A stretch of 64,000 bases of DNA from Microbacteriaceae bacterium UBA1487 (GTDB lineage Bacteria; Actinomycetota; Actinomycetes; Actinomycetales; Microbacteriaceae), in contig DCRR01000022.1 in the NCBI GenBank assembly GCA_002325245.1, positions 68,438 to 132,437 on the forward strand, written 5' to 3'. The position numbers and the translations under genes were made by a program. The notes under the pieces are model-generated. The model made no database searches and was not told where the DNA came from. It was given only the letters and a program-made list of their open reading frames with translations. Shown here in pieces: positions 7,039-15,470 of the stretch (position 1 is the stretch's first letter; each line of letters starts with the position of its first letter).

Positions 7039-7569
7039 ATGCCTAAGCCTACGAAGGGACCCCGCCTCGGAGGCGGACCCGCCCACGAGCGTCTGCTCCT
7101 CGCGAACCTCGCGGCGGCGCTCTTCACTCACAAGAGCATCCAGACGACCGAGACGAAGGCCAAGCGCCTGCGTCCGCTCGCGGAGCGCCTCATCACGTTC
7201 GCCAAGCGCGGCGACCTGCACGCGCGCCGTCGCGTGCTGTCGGTCATCTCGGACAAGGGCGTCGTGCACGAGCTCTTCACCGAGATCGCGCCGCTCGTCG
7301 CCGAGCGTGAGGGCGGATACACCCGCATCACGAAGACCGGTTACCGCAAGGGTGACAACGCGCCGATGGCCGTGATCGAGCTCGTTCTCGAGCCCGTCAC
7401 GAAGAAGGCCAAGCCGGCGAAGGCCGCGGCGGCTCCCGCCAAGGCCGAGCCCGTCGCCGAGGAAGCCCCCGTCGAGGAGGCTCCGGTCGAGGAGGCGCCC
7501 GTCGAGGACGCCCCCGCCGAGGCCGAGGCCGAGGCGGAGGCCGAGGTCGCGGAGAGCGACGAGAAGTAG
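7039..7569 (+). CDS. rplQ: 50S ribosomal protein L17 with acidic C-terminal tail
   Basis: 176 residues; the L17 fold is the first 117 or so ('MPKPTKGPRLGGGPAHERLLLANLA...TRITKTGYRKGDNAPMA'). After a short Lys/Ala stretch, the remaining roughly 45 residues are Glu/Ala/Val/Pro repeats of the type EEAPV. This tail is strongly acidic, the opposite of the basic tail of L15 in the same cluster. Such tails are known in actinobacterial L17; their function is not established. A clear terminator follows, closing the alpha operon. Confidence 0.96.
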   Translation: MPKPTKGPRLGGGPAHERLLLANLAAALFTHKSIQTTETKAKRLRPLAERLITFAKRGDLHARRRVLSVISDKGVVHELFTEIAPLVAEREGGYTRITKTGYRKGDNAPMAVIELVLEPVTKKAKPAKAAAAPAKAEPVAEEAPVEEAPVEEAPVEDAPAEAEAEAEAEVAESDEK

Positions 7570-7591
7570 TCGTCGAGAGATTCGACACGCG

Positions 7592-7615
7592 AAGGGGGCC
7601 CTGAGGGGCCCCCTT
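7592..7615 (+). terminator. Rho-independent terminator after rplQ
   Basis: Ten-bp stem AAGGGGGCCC / GGGCCCCCTT with a 4-base loop, followed by TTGTTGT. It starts 22 bases after the rplQ stop and ends the ribosomal protein cluster. Confidence 0.88.
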
Positions 7616-7657
7616 TGTTGTCTCGCCGCGACGGCGACGACCGAGTAGATTCACCGC

Positions 7658-8677
7658 ATGACGATGAGTTCGCTGCGCGAACGGCTGGGCGCGGTGGAGG
7701 CGCCGCGTCCGCCGGCCGACACGGCCGAGATCTCCTGGCGGGCCGCCACGATCGACGACGTCCCCGCGGTGCTCGCCTTCTACGGCGCGCTCGCCTCGGC
7801 CGATCACCCGGAGTGGGTCGAGACGCTCGACGAGATCGACGAGGAGTTCCGGCATCCCTGGGTTGACCTTGCCCGCGACACCCTGATCGGCGAGACCGCC
7901 GACGGATTCGTCGCCTTCGGGCATGTGATGGCGCCGCCCGATCCCGAGACGATCGCCCGCTCGATCCTGTTCGGCGGGGTGCACCCGGAGCACCGCGGCC
8001 GCGGGCTCGGACGCCAGCTGCTCGCCTGGCAGCGCCAGCGCGCCCGCGAGCAGCTCGCCGCCGTCGACCAGCCGATGCCGGGCTGGATCATGGGCTACGC
8101 CGAGGAGCGGACCACGGATGCCCGAAACTTGTTCGCGCGCGCCGGGATGCCGCTGGTGCGCTGGTTCTCGAAGCTCGAGCGCGATCTCAGCGATCCGATC
8201 CCCGAGATCGCGGTGCCGGACGGGCTGCGCTTCGAGCTCCCGCGCGATGCGGACCGTGAGGCGGTGCGCGTCGCCAAGAACGAGGCCTTCCGCGATCACT
8301 GGGGCAGCCAGCCCACCTCGGCGGAGCAGTGGCACTCGGGGTGGAGCCTGCCCACCCGCGCGGTCGACCTGTCGCTCGTGGCCTGGGACGGCGATCGCGT
8401 CGTCGGCTTCGTCGAGACCCAGGTGAACCCGGACGACTTCGAGCGTCAGGGCTACGTCGGCGGCTACGTCGCGCTCGTGGGAGTGGTGCGCGACTGGCGG
8501 CGGCGCGGTGTCGCTCCGGCGATGCTGGCGGAAGTGATGCGCGCGGCGCGCGCAGCCGGACACGAGCGGATCGCGCTCGACGTCGACAGCGAGAATCCGA
8601 CGGGGGCGCTGGGGCTCTACACCGGCATGGGCTTCGTCGCGACCTCGCGCTCGGTCGCGCACGTCGAGGAGCTCTAG
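7658..8677 (+). CDS. GNAT acetyltransferase with two tandem domains
   Basis: 339 residues with two GNAT folds. The first acetyl-CoA loop is near residue 107 ('GVHPEHRGRGLGRQLL') and the second near 265 ('GVVRDWRRRGVAPAML'). Both keep the (R/Q)xxGxG/A pattern, so both may bind acetyl-CoA. The layout resembles MshD (mycothiol synthase) and related tandem GNATs, but the substrate cannot be named. TAGATT at 7646-7651 ends 6 bases before the ATG, so the mRNA is probably leaderless. It stands alone between the ribosomal cluster and truA. Confidence 0.85.
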   Translation: MTMSSLRERLGAVEAPRPPADTAEISWRAATIDDVPAVLAFYGALASADHPEWVETLDEIDEEFRHPWVDLARDTLIGETADGFVAFGHVMAPPDPETIARSILFGGVHPEHRGRGLGRQLLAWQRQRAREQLAAVDQPMPGWIMGYAEERTTDARNLFARAGMPLVRWFSKLERDLSDPIPEIAVPDGLRFELPRDADREAVRVAKNEAFRDHWGSQPTSAEQWHSGWSLPTRAVDLSLVAWDGDRVVGFVETQVNPDDFERQGYVGGYVALVGVVRDWRRRGVAPAMLAEVMRAARAAGHERIALDVDSENPTGALGLYTGMGFVATSRSVAHVEEL

Positions 8678-8729
8678 GCGCGAGGCGGTGCCTCGCCGCG
8701 GCGGAGCAGGCGCCGCCTAGACTCTCAGG

Positions 8730-9623
8730 GTGAAATTCGGAGACTCGTCGGGCGCGCGCGTGCGCCTCGATCTCGCCTACGACGGCACCGACTTCCACGG
8801 CTGGGCCAAGCAGCCCGGGCTCCGCACCGTGCAGGGTGAACTCGAGAGCGCCCTCGCGACCCTGTTCTCGCGCCATCTTCCGGCGCCGACCCTCGTCGTC
8901 GCAGGACGTACCGACGTCGGGGTGCACGCGACCGGACAGGTGGCGCACCTCGACCTGACGCCTCCGCAGCTCGCCAGGCTGCGCATCGCGCGTCGCGGGG
9001 TCCGCTCCACCGACGACCCGGCAGTGGCGATCGGATCGCTCACCCGACGTCTCAACGGGATCGCCGGAGCTGCGGGCGACCTCTACGTCTCGCAGGCGAG
9101 GCCGGCGGATCCCGGCTTCGATGCGCGCTTCTCGGCCAGCTGGCGCCGCTACGAGTATCGGATCGCCGACGCGGTCGCCGTGAAGGATCCGAGGCTGCGG
9201 CGCTCGACGGTGTGGGCCCCGGAGGCGCTGGACGTCGACCGGATGAACGAGGCGGCGAACGTGCTGCTCGGGCTCCACGACTTCGCCAGCTTCTGCAAGC
9301 CGCGTGCGGGAGCGACCACGATCCGCACGCTGCAGCACTTCGCCTGGCGGCGCGACGAGGTCGGTGTCGTCGTGGCCGAGGTTCGCGCCGACGCGTTCTG
9401 CCACAGCATGGTGCGGGCGCTCGTGGGCGCCGCCGTCGCCGCCGGAACGCGCAAGCTGGAGTCGCACGAGGTGGCCGAGCTCCGCGACGCCGCCACCCGC
9501 ACCTCCGCCTTCAAGGTGCTGCCGGCGCACGGACTCACCCTGGTCGAGGTGGGCTACCCCGGCACGGAGGAGCTCGCCGCGCGCGCCGAGCAGACCCGGG
9601 CCCGCCGGGCGCTCGAGGAGTGA
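8730..9623 (+). CDS. truA: tRNA pseudouridine(38-40) synthase TruA
   Basis: 297 residues. TruA converts U38-U40 in the tRNA anticodon stem to pseudouridine. The catalytic Asp62 is in 'GRTDVGVHATGQVAHLD'; 'LAYDGTDFHGWAKQPG' and 'FCHSMVRALVGA' are further family motifs. The GTG start lies 6 bases after TAGACT (8718-8723), so a leaderless transcript is likely. In many genomes truA follows rplQ; here a GNAT gene and the terminator lie between them. Confidence 0.95.
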   Translation: MKFGDSSGARVRLDLAYDGTDFHGWAKQPGLRTVQGELESALATLFSRHLPAPTLVVAGRTDVGVHATGQVAHLDLTPPQLARLRIARRGVRSTDDPAVAIGSLTRRLNGIAGAAGDLYVSQARPADPGFDARFSASWRRYEYRIADAVAVKDPRLRRSTVWAPEALDVDRMNEAANVLLGLHDFASFCKPRAGATTIRTLQHFAWRRDEVGVVVAEVRADAFCHSMVRALVGAAVAAGTRKLESHEVAELRDAATRTSAFKVLPAHGLTLVEVGYPGTEELAARAEQTRARRALEE

Positions 9624-9636
9624 GCCGCACGGTGGT

Positions 9637-9666
9637 TTGACCGCACCCATCGAGATCGACTACGCT
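9637..9666 (+). promoter_or_regulatory. Promoter of rplM-rpsI
   Basis: TTGACC (9637-9642), an 18-base spacer and TACGCT (9661-9666) form one of the best sigma-A-like promoters in the window. Transcription would start near 9673 and give a leader of about 115 bases. Confidence 0.7.
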
Positions 9667-9716
9667 TGCGAAGTTGTGTCCGCATCCGCGGGCGCGACTG
9701 AGCCCTCCACCGCTGG

Positions 9717-9739
9717 GTTCCCCGTGATCCACGAGGAAC
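9717..9739 (+). promoter_or_regulatory. Hairpin in the rplM leader
   Basis: GTTCC (9717-9721) and CGTG (9723-9726) pair with CACG (9730-9733) and GGAAC (9735-9739), with one C/A mismatch and a 3-base loop. It lies mid-leader, 50 bases before the GTG. It could be an L13/S9 autoregulation site, but no known leader family is recognised. Confidence 0.4.
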
Positions 9740-9788
9740 GCACACCGGAGCGGGATTCACGAACACCTCGACAGAAAGCAGTCATTCC

Positions 9789-10235
9789 GTGACGCGTACG
9801 TTCAGCCCCACGCCGGCGGACATCAAGCGTGAGTGGGTCGTCATCGACGCGACCGACATCGTGCTCGGTCGTCTTGCCAGCCACGCCGCCGCGATCCTTC
9901 GTGGCAAGCACAAGCCCACCTTTGCTCCGCACATGGACATGGGTGACTTCGTGATCATCATCAACGCCGAGAAGGTGGCCCTCACCGGTCAGAAGCTCGA
10001 GAAGAAGCTCGCCTACCGCCACTCGGGGTACCCGGGCGGCCTGACCGCGACGACCTACGTGGAGATGCTCGAGAAGCACCCCACGCGCGCCGTCGAGAAG
10101 GCCATCCGCGGAATGCTTCCGAAGAACTCGCTGGGCCGCGCCCAGATCAAGAAGCTGAAGGTCTACGCCGGTGCCGAGCACCCGCACGCCGCGCAGCAGC
10201 CCAAGACCTACACCCTGACCCAGGTCGCGCAGTAG
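9789..10235 (+). CDS. rplM: 50S ribosomal protein L13
   Basis: 148 residues, standard length. L13 is an early 23S rRNA binder. 'REWVVIDATDIVLGRLASHAA', 'GDFVIIINAEKVALTG' and 'GMLPKNSLGRAQIKKLKVYAG' are characteristic. The GTG at 9789 has GAAAG about 13 bases upstream, a rather distant site. It is followed after 34 bases by rpsI, the usual pair. Confidence 0.97.
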   Translation: MTRTFSPTPADIKREWVVIDATDIVLGRLASHAAAILRGKHKPTFAPHMDMGDFVIIINAEKVALTGQKLEKKLAYRHSGYPGGLTATTYVEMLEKHPTRAVEKAIRGMLPKNSLGRAQIKKLKVYAGAEHPHAAQQPKTYTLTQVAQ

Positions 10236-10269
10236 CGCCGGCCGGACGATTTCAAGGATTCACGACACC

Positions 10270-10758
10270 ATGGCGAAGATCGAAGATTCCCTGGCCCCGG
10301 AGCTCGCCCAGAGCTACAGCACCGAGACCCCTGCCGAGGCGGCTGCGGCCCCCGTGCGCGCACCCTTCAACGTTCCCGGCGCGGCCGTCGGTCGCCGCAA
10401 GGAGGCGATCGCCCGCGTGCGCCTCGTCCCCGGCGGCGGCTCGTTCACGGTCAACGGACGCACGTTCGAGGAGTACTTCCCGAACAAGCTCCACCAGCAG
10501 CTCATCAACGACCCGTTCAAGGTCCTCGAACTGCTCGGCAGCTACGACGTGATCGCGAAGATCACCGGCGGCGGTCCCTCGGGCCAGGCCGGTGCGCTCC
10601 GTCTCGCGATCGCCCGTGCGCTCAACGAGATCGACCGCGAGAACAACCGCCCGACGCTCAAGAAGGCGGGCTTCCTCACTCGCGACGCGCGCGTCATCGA
10701 GCGCAAGAAGGCCGGTCTCAAGAAGGCCCGCAAGGCGTCGCAGTTCTCGAAGCGTTAA
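10270..10758 (+). CDS. rpsI: 30S ribosomal protein S9
   Basis: 162 residues; the S9 core begins near residue 38 ('AVGRRKEAIARVRLVPG') and ends in the invariant 'KKARKASQFSKR', whose last Arg reaches the P-site tRNA. The first 37 residues are an Ala/Glu/Pro-rich extension common in Actinobacteria. glmM follows after only 21 bases, probably on the same transcript. Confidence 0.97.
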   Translation: MAKIEDSLAPELAQSYSTETPAEAAAAPVRAPFNVPGAAVGRRKEAIARVRLVPGGGSFTVNGRTFEEYFPNKLHQQLINDPFKVLELLGSYDVIAKITGGGPSGQAGALRLAIARALNEIDRENNRPTLKKAGFLTRDARVIERKKAGLKKARKASQFSKR

Positions 10759-10779
10759 TCCCACCTCGGGAGGTACGCG

Positions 10780-12153
10780 ATGTCGCGTCTCTTCGGCACT
10801 GACGGGGTCCGAGGGCTTGCCAACGGTGAGGTCATCACCGCCGGGCTCGCCCTCGGCCTCGCGCAGGCCGCCGCGGTCGTCCTGACTCAGGGACGGCACG
10901 CGGACGAGCTCAAGGCCCAGGGTCTGCGCTCGAAGGCCGTTCTGGCGCGCGATCCGCGCGTCTCCGGCGAGTTCATCGGGGCCGCGGTCGCGGCCGGGCT
11001 CGCCAGCTCCGGCATCGACGTGCTCGACGCCGGCGTGATCCCGACGCCGGCCTGCGCCTTTCTGGTCGCGGATGTCGGCGCCGACTTCGGCGTCATGGTC
11101 TCGGCCTCGCACAACCCCGCCGCCGACAACGGCATCAAGTTCTTCGCGCTCGGCGGCGTCAAGCTCCCGGACGAGGTCGAAGACCGCATCGAGCGCGCGC
11201 TCGAGTTGCCCAAGCTGACGCCGACCGGCGGCGGCGTGGGGCGCATCCGCCGCTTCTCCGACGCCGAGGATCGCTACGTCGTGCACCTGCTCGGCACGCT
11301 CGGCAAGACCCGACTCGACGGGGTGCACGTCGTCATCGACTGCGCTCACGGGGCCGCGGCGGGCATCTCGCCGCGGGTGTTCGCGGATGCCGGCGCGCAG
11401 GTCACCGTGATCGGCAGCGATCCGGACGGACTCAACATCAACGACGGCGTCGGCTCGACGTACCTCGACACCGTCGCGGCCGCCGTGCGCGAGCACGGGG
11501 CCGACGTCGGCATCGCGCACGACGGGGATGCGGACCGCTGCCTCGCCGTGGATGCCGAGGGCAATGTCGTCGACGGCGACCAGATCATGGCGATCCTCGC
11601 GACGGCCATGCACGCGCGCGGGGAGCTCGCCGACGACACCCTCGTCGCGACGGTGATGAGCAACCTCGGGCTGCGCATCGCGATGCGCGAGCACGGCATC
11701 TCGATGATCGAGACGGCCGTCGGCGACCGCTACGTGCTCGAGGAGCTCAGCGCCCGCGGGCTCTCGCTCGGGGGCGAGCAGTCCGGGCACGTCATCTTCC
11801 GCCAGCACGCCACCACCGGGGACGGCATCCTGACCGGTCTGCAGCTGGTCGCTGAGATGGCGCGAGGCGGAAAGAGCCTGGCTGAGCTGGCGAGCGTCAT
11901 GACGGTGTTCCCGCAGGTGCTCATCAACGTGCGCGGCGTCGACCGCCGCGGGCTCGCCGGCGACGCGGAGATCGCCGCCGCCGTTGCCGCCGCGGAGGCC
12001 GAGCTCGGCGAGACCGGGCGCGTGCTGCTGCGTCCGTCCGGCACCGAGCCCTTGGTTCGTGTCATGGTGGAGGCGGCCGAGCAGGCCATCGCACAGCGCA
12101 TCGCGGAGGACCTCGCCGAGGTCGTCCGCACCAGACTGGGCGCCGCCGGCTGA
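10780..12153 (+). CDS. glmM: Phosphoglucosamine mutase
   Basis: 457 residues. It converts glucosamine-6-phosphate to glucosamine-1-phosphate on the way to UDP-GlcNAc for peptidoglycan. The phosphoserine loop 'VSASHNP' puts the active Ser at 110; the metal loop 'DGDADR' and the phosphate-binding 'RPSGTEPLVRVM' complete the four-domain alpha-phosphohexomutase pattern. GGGAGG precedes the ATG. Its partner enzyme glmS is 1.5 kb downstream but in a different transcription unit. Confidence 0.95.
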   Translation: MSRLFGTDGVRGLANGEVITAGLALGLAQAAAVVLTQGRHADELKAQGLRSKAVLARDPRVSGEFIGAAVAAGLASSGIDVLDAGVIPTPACAFLVADVGADFGVMVSASHNPAADNGIKFFALGGVKLPDEVEDRIERALELPKLTPTGGGVGRIRRFSDAEDRYVVHLLGTLGKTRLDGVHVVIDCAHGAAAGISPRVFADAGAQVTVIGSDPDGLNINDGVGSTYLDTVAAAVREHGADVGIAHDGDADRCLAVDAEGNVVDGDQIMAILATAMHARGELADDTLVATVMSNLGLRIAMREHGISMIETAVGDRYVLEELSARGLSLGGEQSGHVIFRQHATTGDGILTGLQLVAEMARGGKSLAELASVMTVFPQVLINVRGVDRRGLAGDAEIAAAVAAAEAELGETGRVLLRPSGTEPLVRVMVEAAEQAIAQRIAEDLAEVVRTRLGAAG

Positions 12154-12181
12154 CCGGCGCGTCGCCCCGACGAGGAGACCC

Positions 12182-12622
12182 ATGCCCCTGACCGGCGAGT
12201 ACGCCCCCAGCACGGTCGAGTTCGCTCGCGAGCAGGCCGAGCGCTACGAGAGCTCCGGCGGAACCGAGGCCACCGAGCGCCACGGCCGCCCCGTCGTGAT
12301 CCTCACGACCGTGGGCGCGAAGACCGGCAAGCTGCGCAAGACGCCGCTCATGCGGATCGAGCACGACGGCGCCTACGCGGTCATCGCGTCTCTGGGCGGC
12401 GCCCCGAAGCACCCGGTCTGGTACTGGAACATCGTCGCGCATCCGCACGTGGAGCTGCAGGACGGCCCGGTGAAGAAGGACTACCGTGCGCGCGAGGTGA
12501 CCGGCGAGGAGCGCGCCGCCTGGTGGGAGCGCGCCGTCGCCACCTGGCCCGACTTCGACGAGTACGAGAAGAAGACCGAGCGCGTGATCCCGGTGTTCGT
12601 GCTGGAGCCGTTCGACGCCTAG
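12182..12622 (+). CDS. Deazaflavin-dependent (DDN/DUF385-type) nitroreductase-fold protein
   Basis: 146 residues from the ATG at 12182, which has GAGGAG 5-6 bases upstream. 'GRPVVILTTVGAKTGKLRKTPLM' and 'HPVWYWNIVAHPHVEL' are typical of the actinobacterial split-beta-barrel family related to M. tuberculosis Ddn. Members bind F420, and some reduce quinones or nitro compounds; others have no assigned substrate. Whether this one uses F420 cannot be read from sequence alone. Its TAG stop overlaps the coaA stop on the opposite strand by 3 bases. Confidence 0.8.
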   Translation: MPLTGEYAPSTVEFAREQAERYESSGGTEATERHGRPVVILTTVGAKTGKLRKTPLMRIEHDGAYAVIASLGGAPKHPVWYWNIVAHPHVELQDGPVKKDYRAREVTGEERAAWWERAVATWPDFDEYEKKTERVIPVFVLEPFDA

Positions 12623-13566
12623 ATCTTGCGCAGGAGGACGCTCGACACCGTGTGGTCGGCGGCCTTGCGGAGCACGAGGTCGGCGCGGGCCCGCGTCGGC
12701 AGCACATTGTGCTCGAGGTTCGGGCCGTTGATCTCGGCCCAGATGGAGCGCGCCATCGCCACGGCCTCGTCCTCGGCGAGGTCGGCGTAGCGATGGAAGT
12801 ACGACTCCGGGTCGGCGAACGCGCCGCGCTGGAGGCGCAGGAACCGCTCCACGTACCAGCGCTCGATGTCGCTCGTGCGGGCATCCACGTAGACCGAGAA
12901 GTCGAACAGGTCGCTCACCGCGAGGTGCGCGCCGCCGGCGGGCGGCTGCAGCACGTTGAGCCCCTCGACGATCAGCACGTCGGGTCGGCGCACGCTGATG
13001 TGCTCGCCCGGCACGATGTCGTAGACGAGGTGCGAGTAGACGGGCGCGTGCACCTCGGCAACCCCGCTCTTCACCTGCGAGACGAAGCGCAGCAGCGCGC
13101 GGCGGTCATAGCTCTCGGGGAAGCCCTTGCGGCGCAGCAGACCGCGGCGCTCGAGCTCGGCGTTCGGGTAGAGGAATCCGTCGGTGGTCACCAGCTCGAC
13201 CCGCGGGGTGCCCACCCAGCCGGCGAGCAGCTCCCGCAGCAGACGCGCGGTCGTCGACTTGCCGACGGCGACGGATCCGGCGACGCCGATCACGAACGGG
13301 GTGTGCTGCGCTGTCTGGCGAAGGAACCCGGCGACGTCGGTGCGCAGCGAGCGCGAGCTCGTGGCGTACAGGTTCAGCAGTCCGCTCAGCGGGGCGTAGA
13401 CCTCGGCGACCTCCGCGACGTCGAGACGCTCGCCGATGCCGGCGATCTGCGCGAGCTCGTCGGGCCGGAACGGCTGCGAGGTGCGCGGGGCGAGAGCGGC
13501 CCAGTCCCCGCGGTCGAGCTCCAGGAACGGTGTCGCCCCATTGCCGGTGGAATGGGCGTCGGACAT
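12619..13566 (-). CDS. coaA: Type I pantothenate kinase
   Basis: 315 residues. It phosphorylates pantothenate with ATP, the first and controlling step of CoA synthesis. The P-loop 'GSVAVGKST' is at residues 97-105, followed by 'TTDGFLYPN' and 'SYDRRALLRF', as in E. coli CoaA. The ATG at 13566 is 7 bases after TATCCT on the minus strand, which suggests a leaderless mRNA. A longer upstream frame exists but runs into glmS and is not supported. It is divergent from glmS across 43 bases and convergent with the DDN-type gene, whose stop it overlaps. Confidence 0.95.
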   Translation of the reverse strand: MSDAHSTGNGATPFLELDRGDWAALAPRTSQPFRPDELAQIAGIGERLDVAEVAEVYAPLSGLLNLYATSSRSLRTDVAGFLRQTAQHTPFVIGVAGSVAVGKSTTARLLRELLAGWVGTPRVELVTTDGFLYPNAELERRGLLRRKGFPESYDRRALLRFVSQVKSGVAEVHAPVYSHLVYDIVPGEHISVRRPDVLIVEGLNVLQPPAGGAHLAVSDLFDFSVYVDARTSDIERWYVERFLRLQRGAFADPESYFHRYADLAEDEAVAMARSIWAEINGPNLEHNVLPTRARADLVLRKAADHTVSSVLLRKI

Positions 13567-13609
13567 CCCCCTCAGGATAGTGCCGCTTCGCCCACCTAGA
13601 ATCGACAGC
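13567..13609. promoter_or_regulatory. Divergent leaderless promoters coaA/glmS
   Basis: The 43 bases between the two start codons hold a -10 box for each direction: TATCCT on the minus strand (13579-13574), 7 bases from the coaA ATG, and TAGAAT on the plus strand (13597-13602), 7 bases from the glmS ATG. The -35 region of each must overlap the other unit, so the two promoters probably compete. Confidence 0.65.
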
Positions 13610-15460
13610 ATGTGTGGCATCGTGGGGTACGTCGGGCCGGGTAGCAGTGTCAAGGTGCTGCTGGGCGGCCTGAAGCGGCTCGAATATCGCGGATACGACT
13701 CCGCCGGAGTTGCGGTGCTCGACGACGCCGGGGTGCTCAGCACCCGCAAGCGCGCCGGCAAGCTCGGCATCCTGGTCGACGACCTCGAGGCGGACGGGCT
13801 GAGCGACGGGCACACCGGCATCGGGCACACCCGTTGGGCGACGCACGGCGGGCCGACCGACGGCAACGCGCACCCGCACCTGGGCGACGACGGCAAGCTC
13901 GCGCTCATCCACAACGGGATCATCGAGAACTTCTCCGAGCTGAAGCAGGAGCTGCTGGATGCCGGAGACACCTTCACGAGCGAGACCGACTCCGAGGTCG
14001 CCGCTCTGCTCGTCGGGCGCGCCTACCGCGAGACTGGCGATCTGACCGCGGCGCTGCGCGCGGTCGCCGTGCGCCTCGAGGGCGCCTTCACGCTGCTGGT
14101 CGTGCATCAGGACGAGCCGGGCGTGGTGGTCGGCGCTCGCCGCAACTCGCCGCTGGTGATCGGCCTGGGTGAGGGCGAGAACTTCCTCGGCTCGGATGTG
14201 GCGGCCTTCGTCGAGCACACCCGCCGCGCGATGGAGATCGGGCAGGACGAGATCGTGACGATCCGCCCCGACTCCGTGGTCGTCACCGACTTCACCGGAG
14301 CGCCCGTCGAGGCCAAGGAGTTCGAGATCTCGTGGGACGCGTCGGCGGCCGAAAAGGGCGGCTGGTCGAGCTTCATGAAGAAGGAGATCAGCGAAGAGCC
14401 CGAGGCGGTCGAGAAGACGCTGCTCGGTCGCGTGCACGACGGAGCGGTCACGCTGCCCGAGCTGGAGCCCCTCACCGGTGTTCTCGCCGACATCAACCGG
14501 GTCATCGTGATCGCCTGCGGCACCGCCGCCTATGCGGGCATGGTCGGCAAGTACGCGATCGAGGCCTGGGCCCGGGTTCCAGTCGACGTCGAGCTCAGCC
14601 ACGAGTTCCGCTACCGCGACCCGGTGCTCGATGAGCGCACGCTCGTCGTCTCGGTCAGCCAGTCGGGCGAGACGATGGACACCCTGATGGCGGTCAAGTA
14701 CGCGCGCGAGCGCGGGGCGCGCACGCTGTCGATCTGCAACACCCAGGGCGCGACGATTCCGCGCGAGTCCGACGCGGTGCTGTACACGCACGCCGGCCCC
14801 GAGGTGGCGGTGGCCTCGACCAAGGCGTTCGTCGCGCAGGTGACGGCGCTCTACCTGCTCGGGCTCGACCTGGCGGCCCGTCGCGGCACGCTCGCGGCCG
14901 AGCGGATCGCCGAGAACGTCGCCGAGCTGCAGGCGATTCCGGAGAAGCTCGCCGAGGTCGTCGCCTCCGGCTCGGAGCGGATCGCCGACTTCGCGCGCTG
15001 GATGGGGGACACCCAGTCGGTGCTGTTCCTCGGCCGCCACGTCGGGTATCCGATCGCTTTGGAGGGCGCCCTCAAGCTGAAGGAGCTCGCCTACATTCAC
15101 GCCGAGGGCTTCGCCGCGGGGGAGCTGAAGCACGGCCCCATCGCGCTCATCGAGCCCGGCCAGATCGTCTTCGTGATCGTGCCGAGCCCGCGCGACCCGG
15201 GCTCGCTGCACAAGAAGGTCGTCTCCAACATCCAGGAGATCCGCGCTCGCGGCGCTCGGGTGATCGCGATTGCCGAGCTCGGCGACGTCGAGGTCGTCGC
15301 GCATGCCGACGAGGTGATCCGCATTCCGCTGGCCGCGCCGATGTTCGAGCCGCTGCTCGCCGTCGCGCCGCTGCACATCTTCGGCATGGAGCTGGCGAGC
15401 GCCAAGGGGCTCGACGTCGACCAGCCGCGCAACCTGGCCAAGTCGGTCACGGTCGAGTAG
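13610..15460 (+). CDS. glmS: Glutamine-fructose-6-phosphate aminotransferase (isomerising)
   Basis: 616 residues. It makes glucosamine-6-phosphate from fructose-6-phosphate and glutamine. The nucleophile Cys follows the initiator Met ('MCGIVGYVG'), so correct N-terminal processing is essential and fixes the start. The GATase-2 domain covers about 1-240; two SIS domains follow ('SQSGETMDTL' in the first). The C-terminus 'DQPRNLAKSVTVE' is the usual lid. The leader is absent, so there is no room for a glmS ribozyme. It heads the operon with acpS, alr and the t6A genes. Confidence 0.97.
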   Translation: MCGIVGYVGPGSSVKVLLGGLKRLEYRGYDSAGVAVLDDAGVLSTRKRAGKLGILVDDLEADGLSDGHTGIGHTRWATHGGPTDGNAHPHLGDDGKLALIHNGIIENFSELKQELLDAGDTFTSETDSEVAALLVGRAYRETGDLTAALRAVAVRLEGAFTLLVVHQDEPGVVVGARRNSPLVIGLGEGENFLGSDVAAFVEHTRRAMEIGQDEIVTIRPDSVVVTDFTGAPVEAKEFEISWDASAAEKGGWSSFMKKEISEEPEAVEKTLLGRVHDGAVTLPELEPLTGVLADINRVIVIACGTAAYAGMVGKYAIEAWARVPVDVELSHEFRYRDPVLDERTLVVSVSQSGETMDTLMAVKYARERGARTLSICNTQGATIPRESDAVLYTHAGPEVAVASTKAFVAQVTALYLLGLDLAARRGTLAAERIAENVAELQAIPEKLAEVVASGSERIADFARWMGDTQSVLFLGRHVGYPIALEGALKLKELAYIHAEGFAAGELKHGPIALIEPGQIVFVIVPSPRDPGSLHKKVVSNIQEIRARGARVIAIAELGDVEVVAHADEVIRIPLAAPMFEPLLAVAPLHIFGMELASAKGLDVDQPRNLAKSVTVE

Positions 15461-15470
15461 GCGGTCGGCG

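Noticed and set aside
13603..13609. glmS ribozyme
   Set aside because: Only 7 bases separate the -10 box from the start codon, so there is no leader to hold it.
13567..13977. N-terminal extension of coaA
   Set aside because: It would run antisense through glmS; the ATG at 13566 has a leaderless -10 box and the CoaA family start fits.
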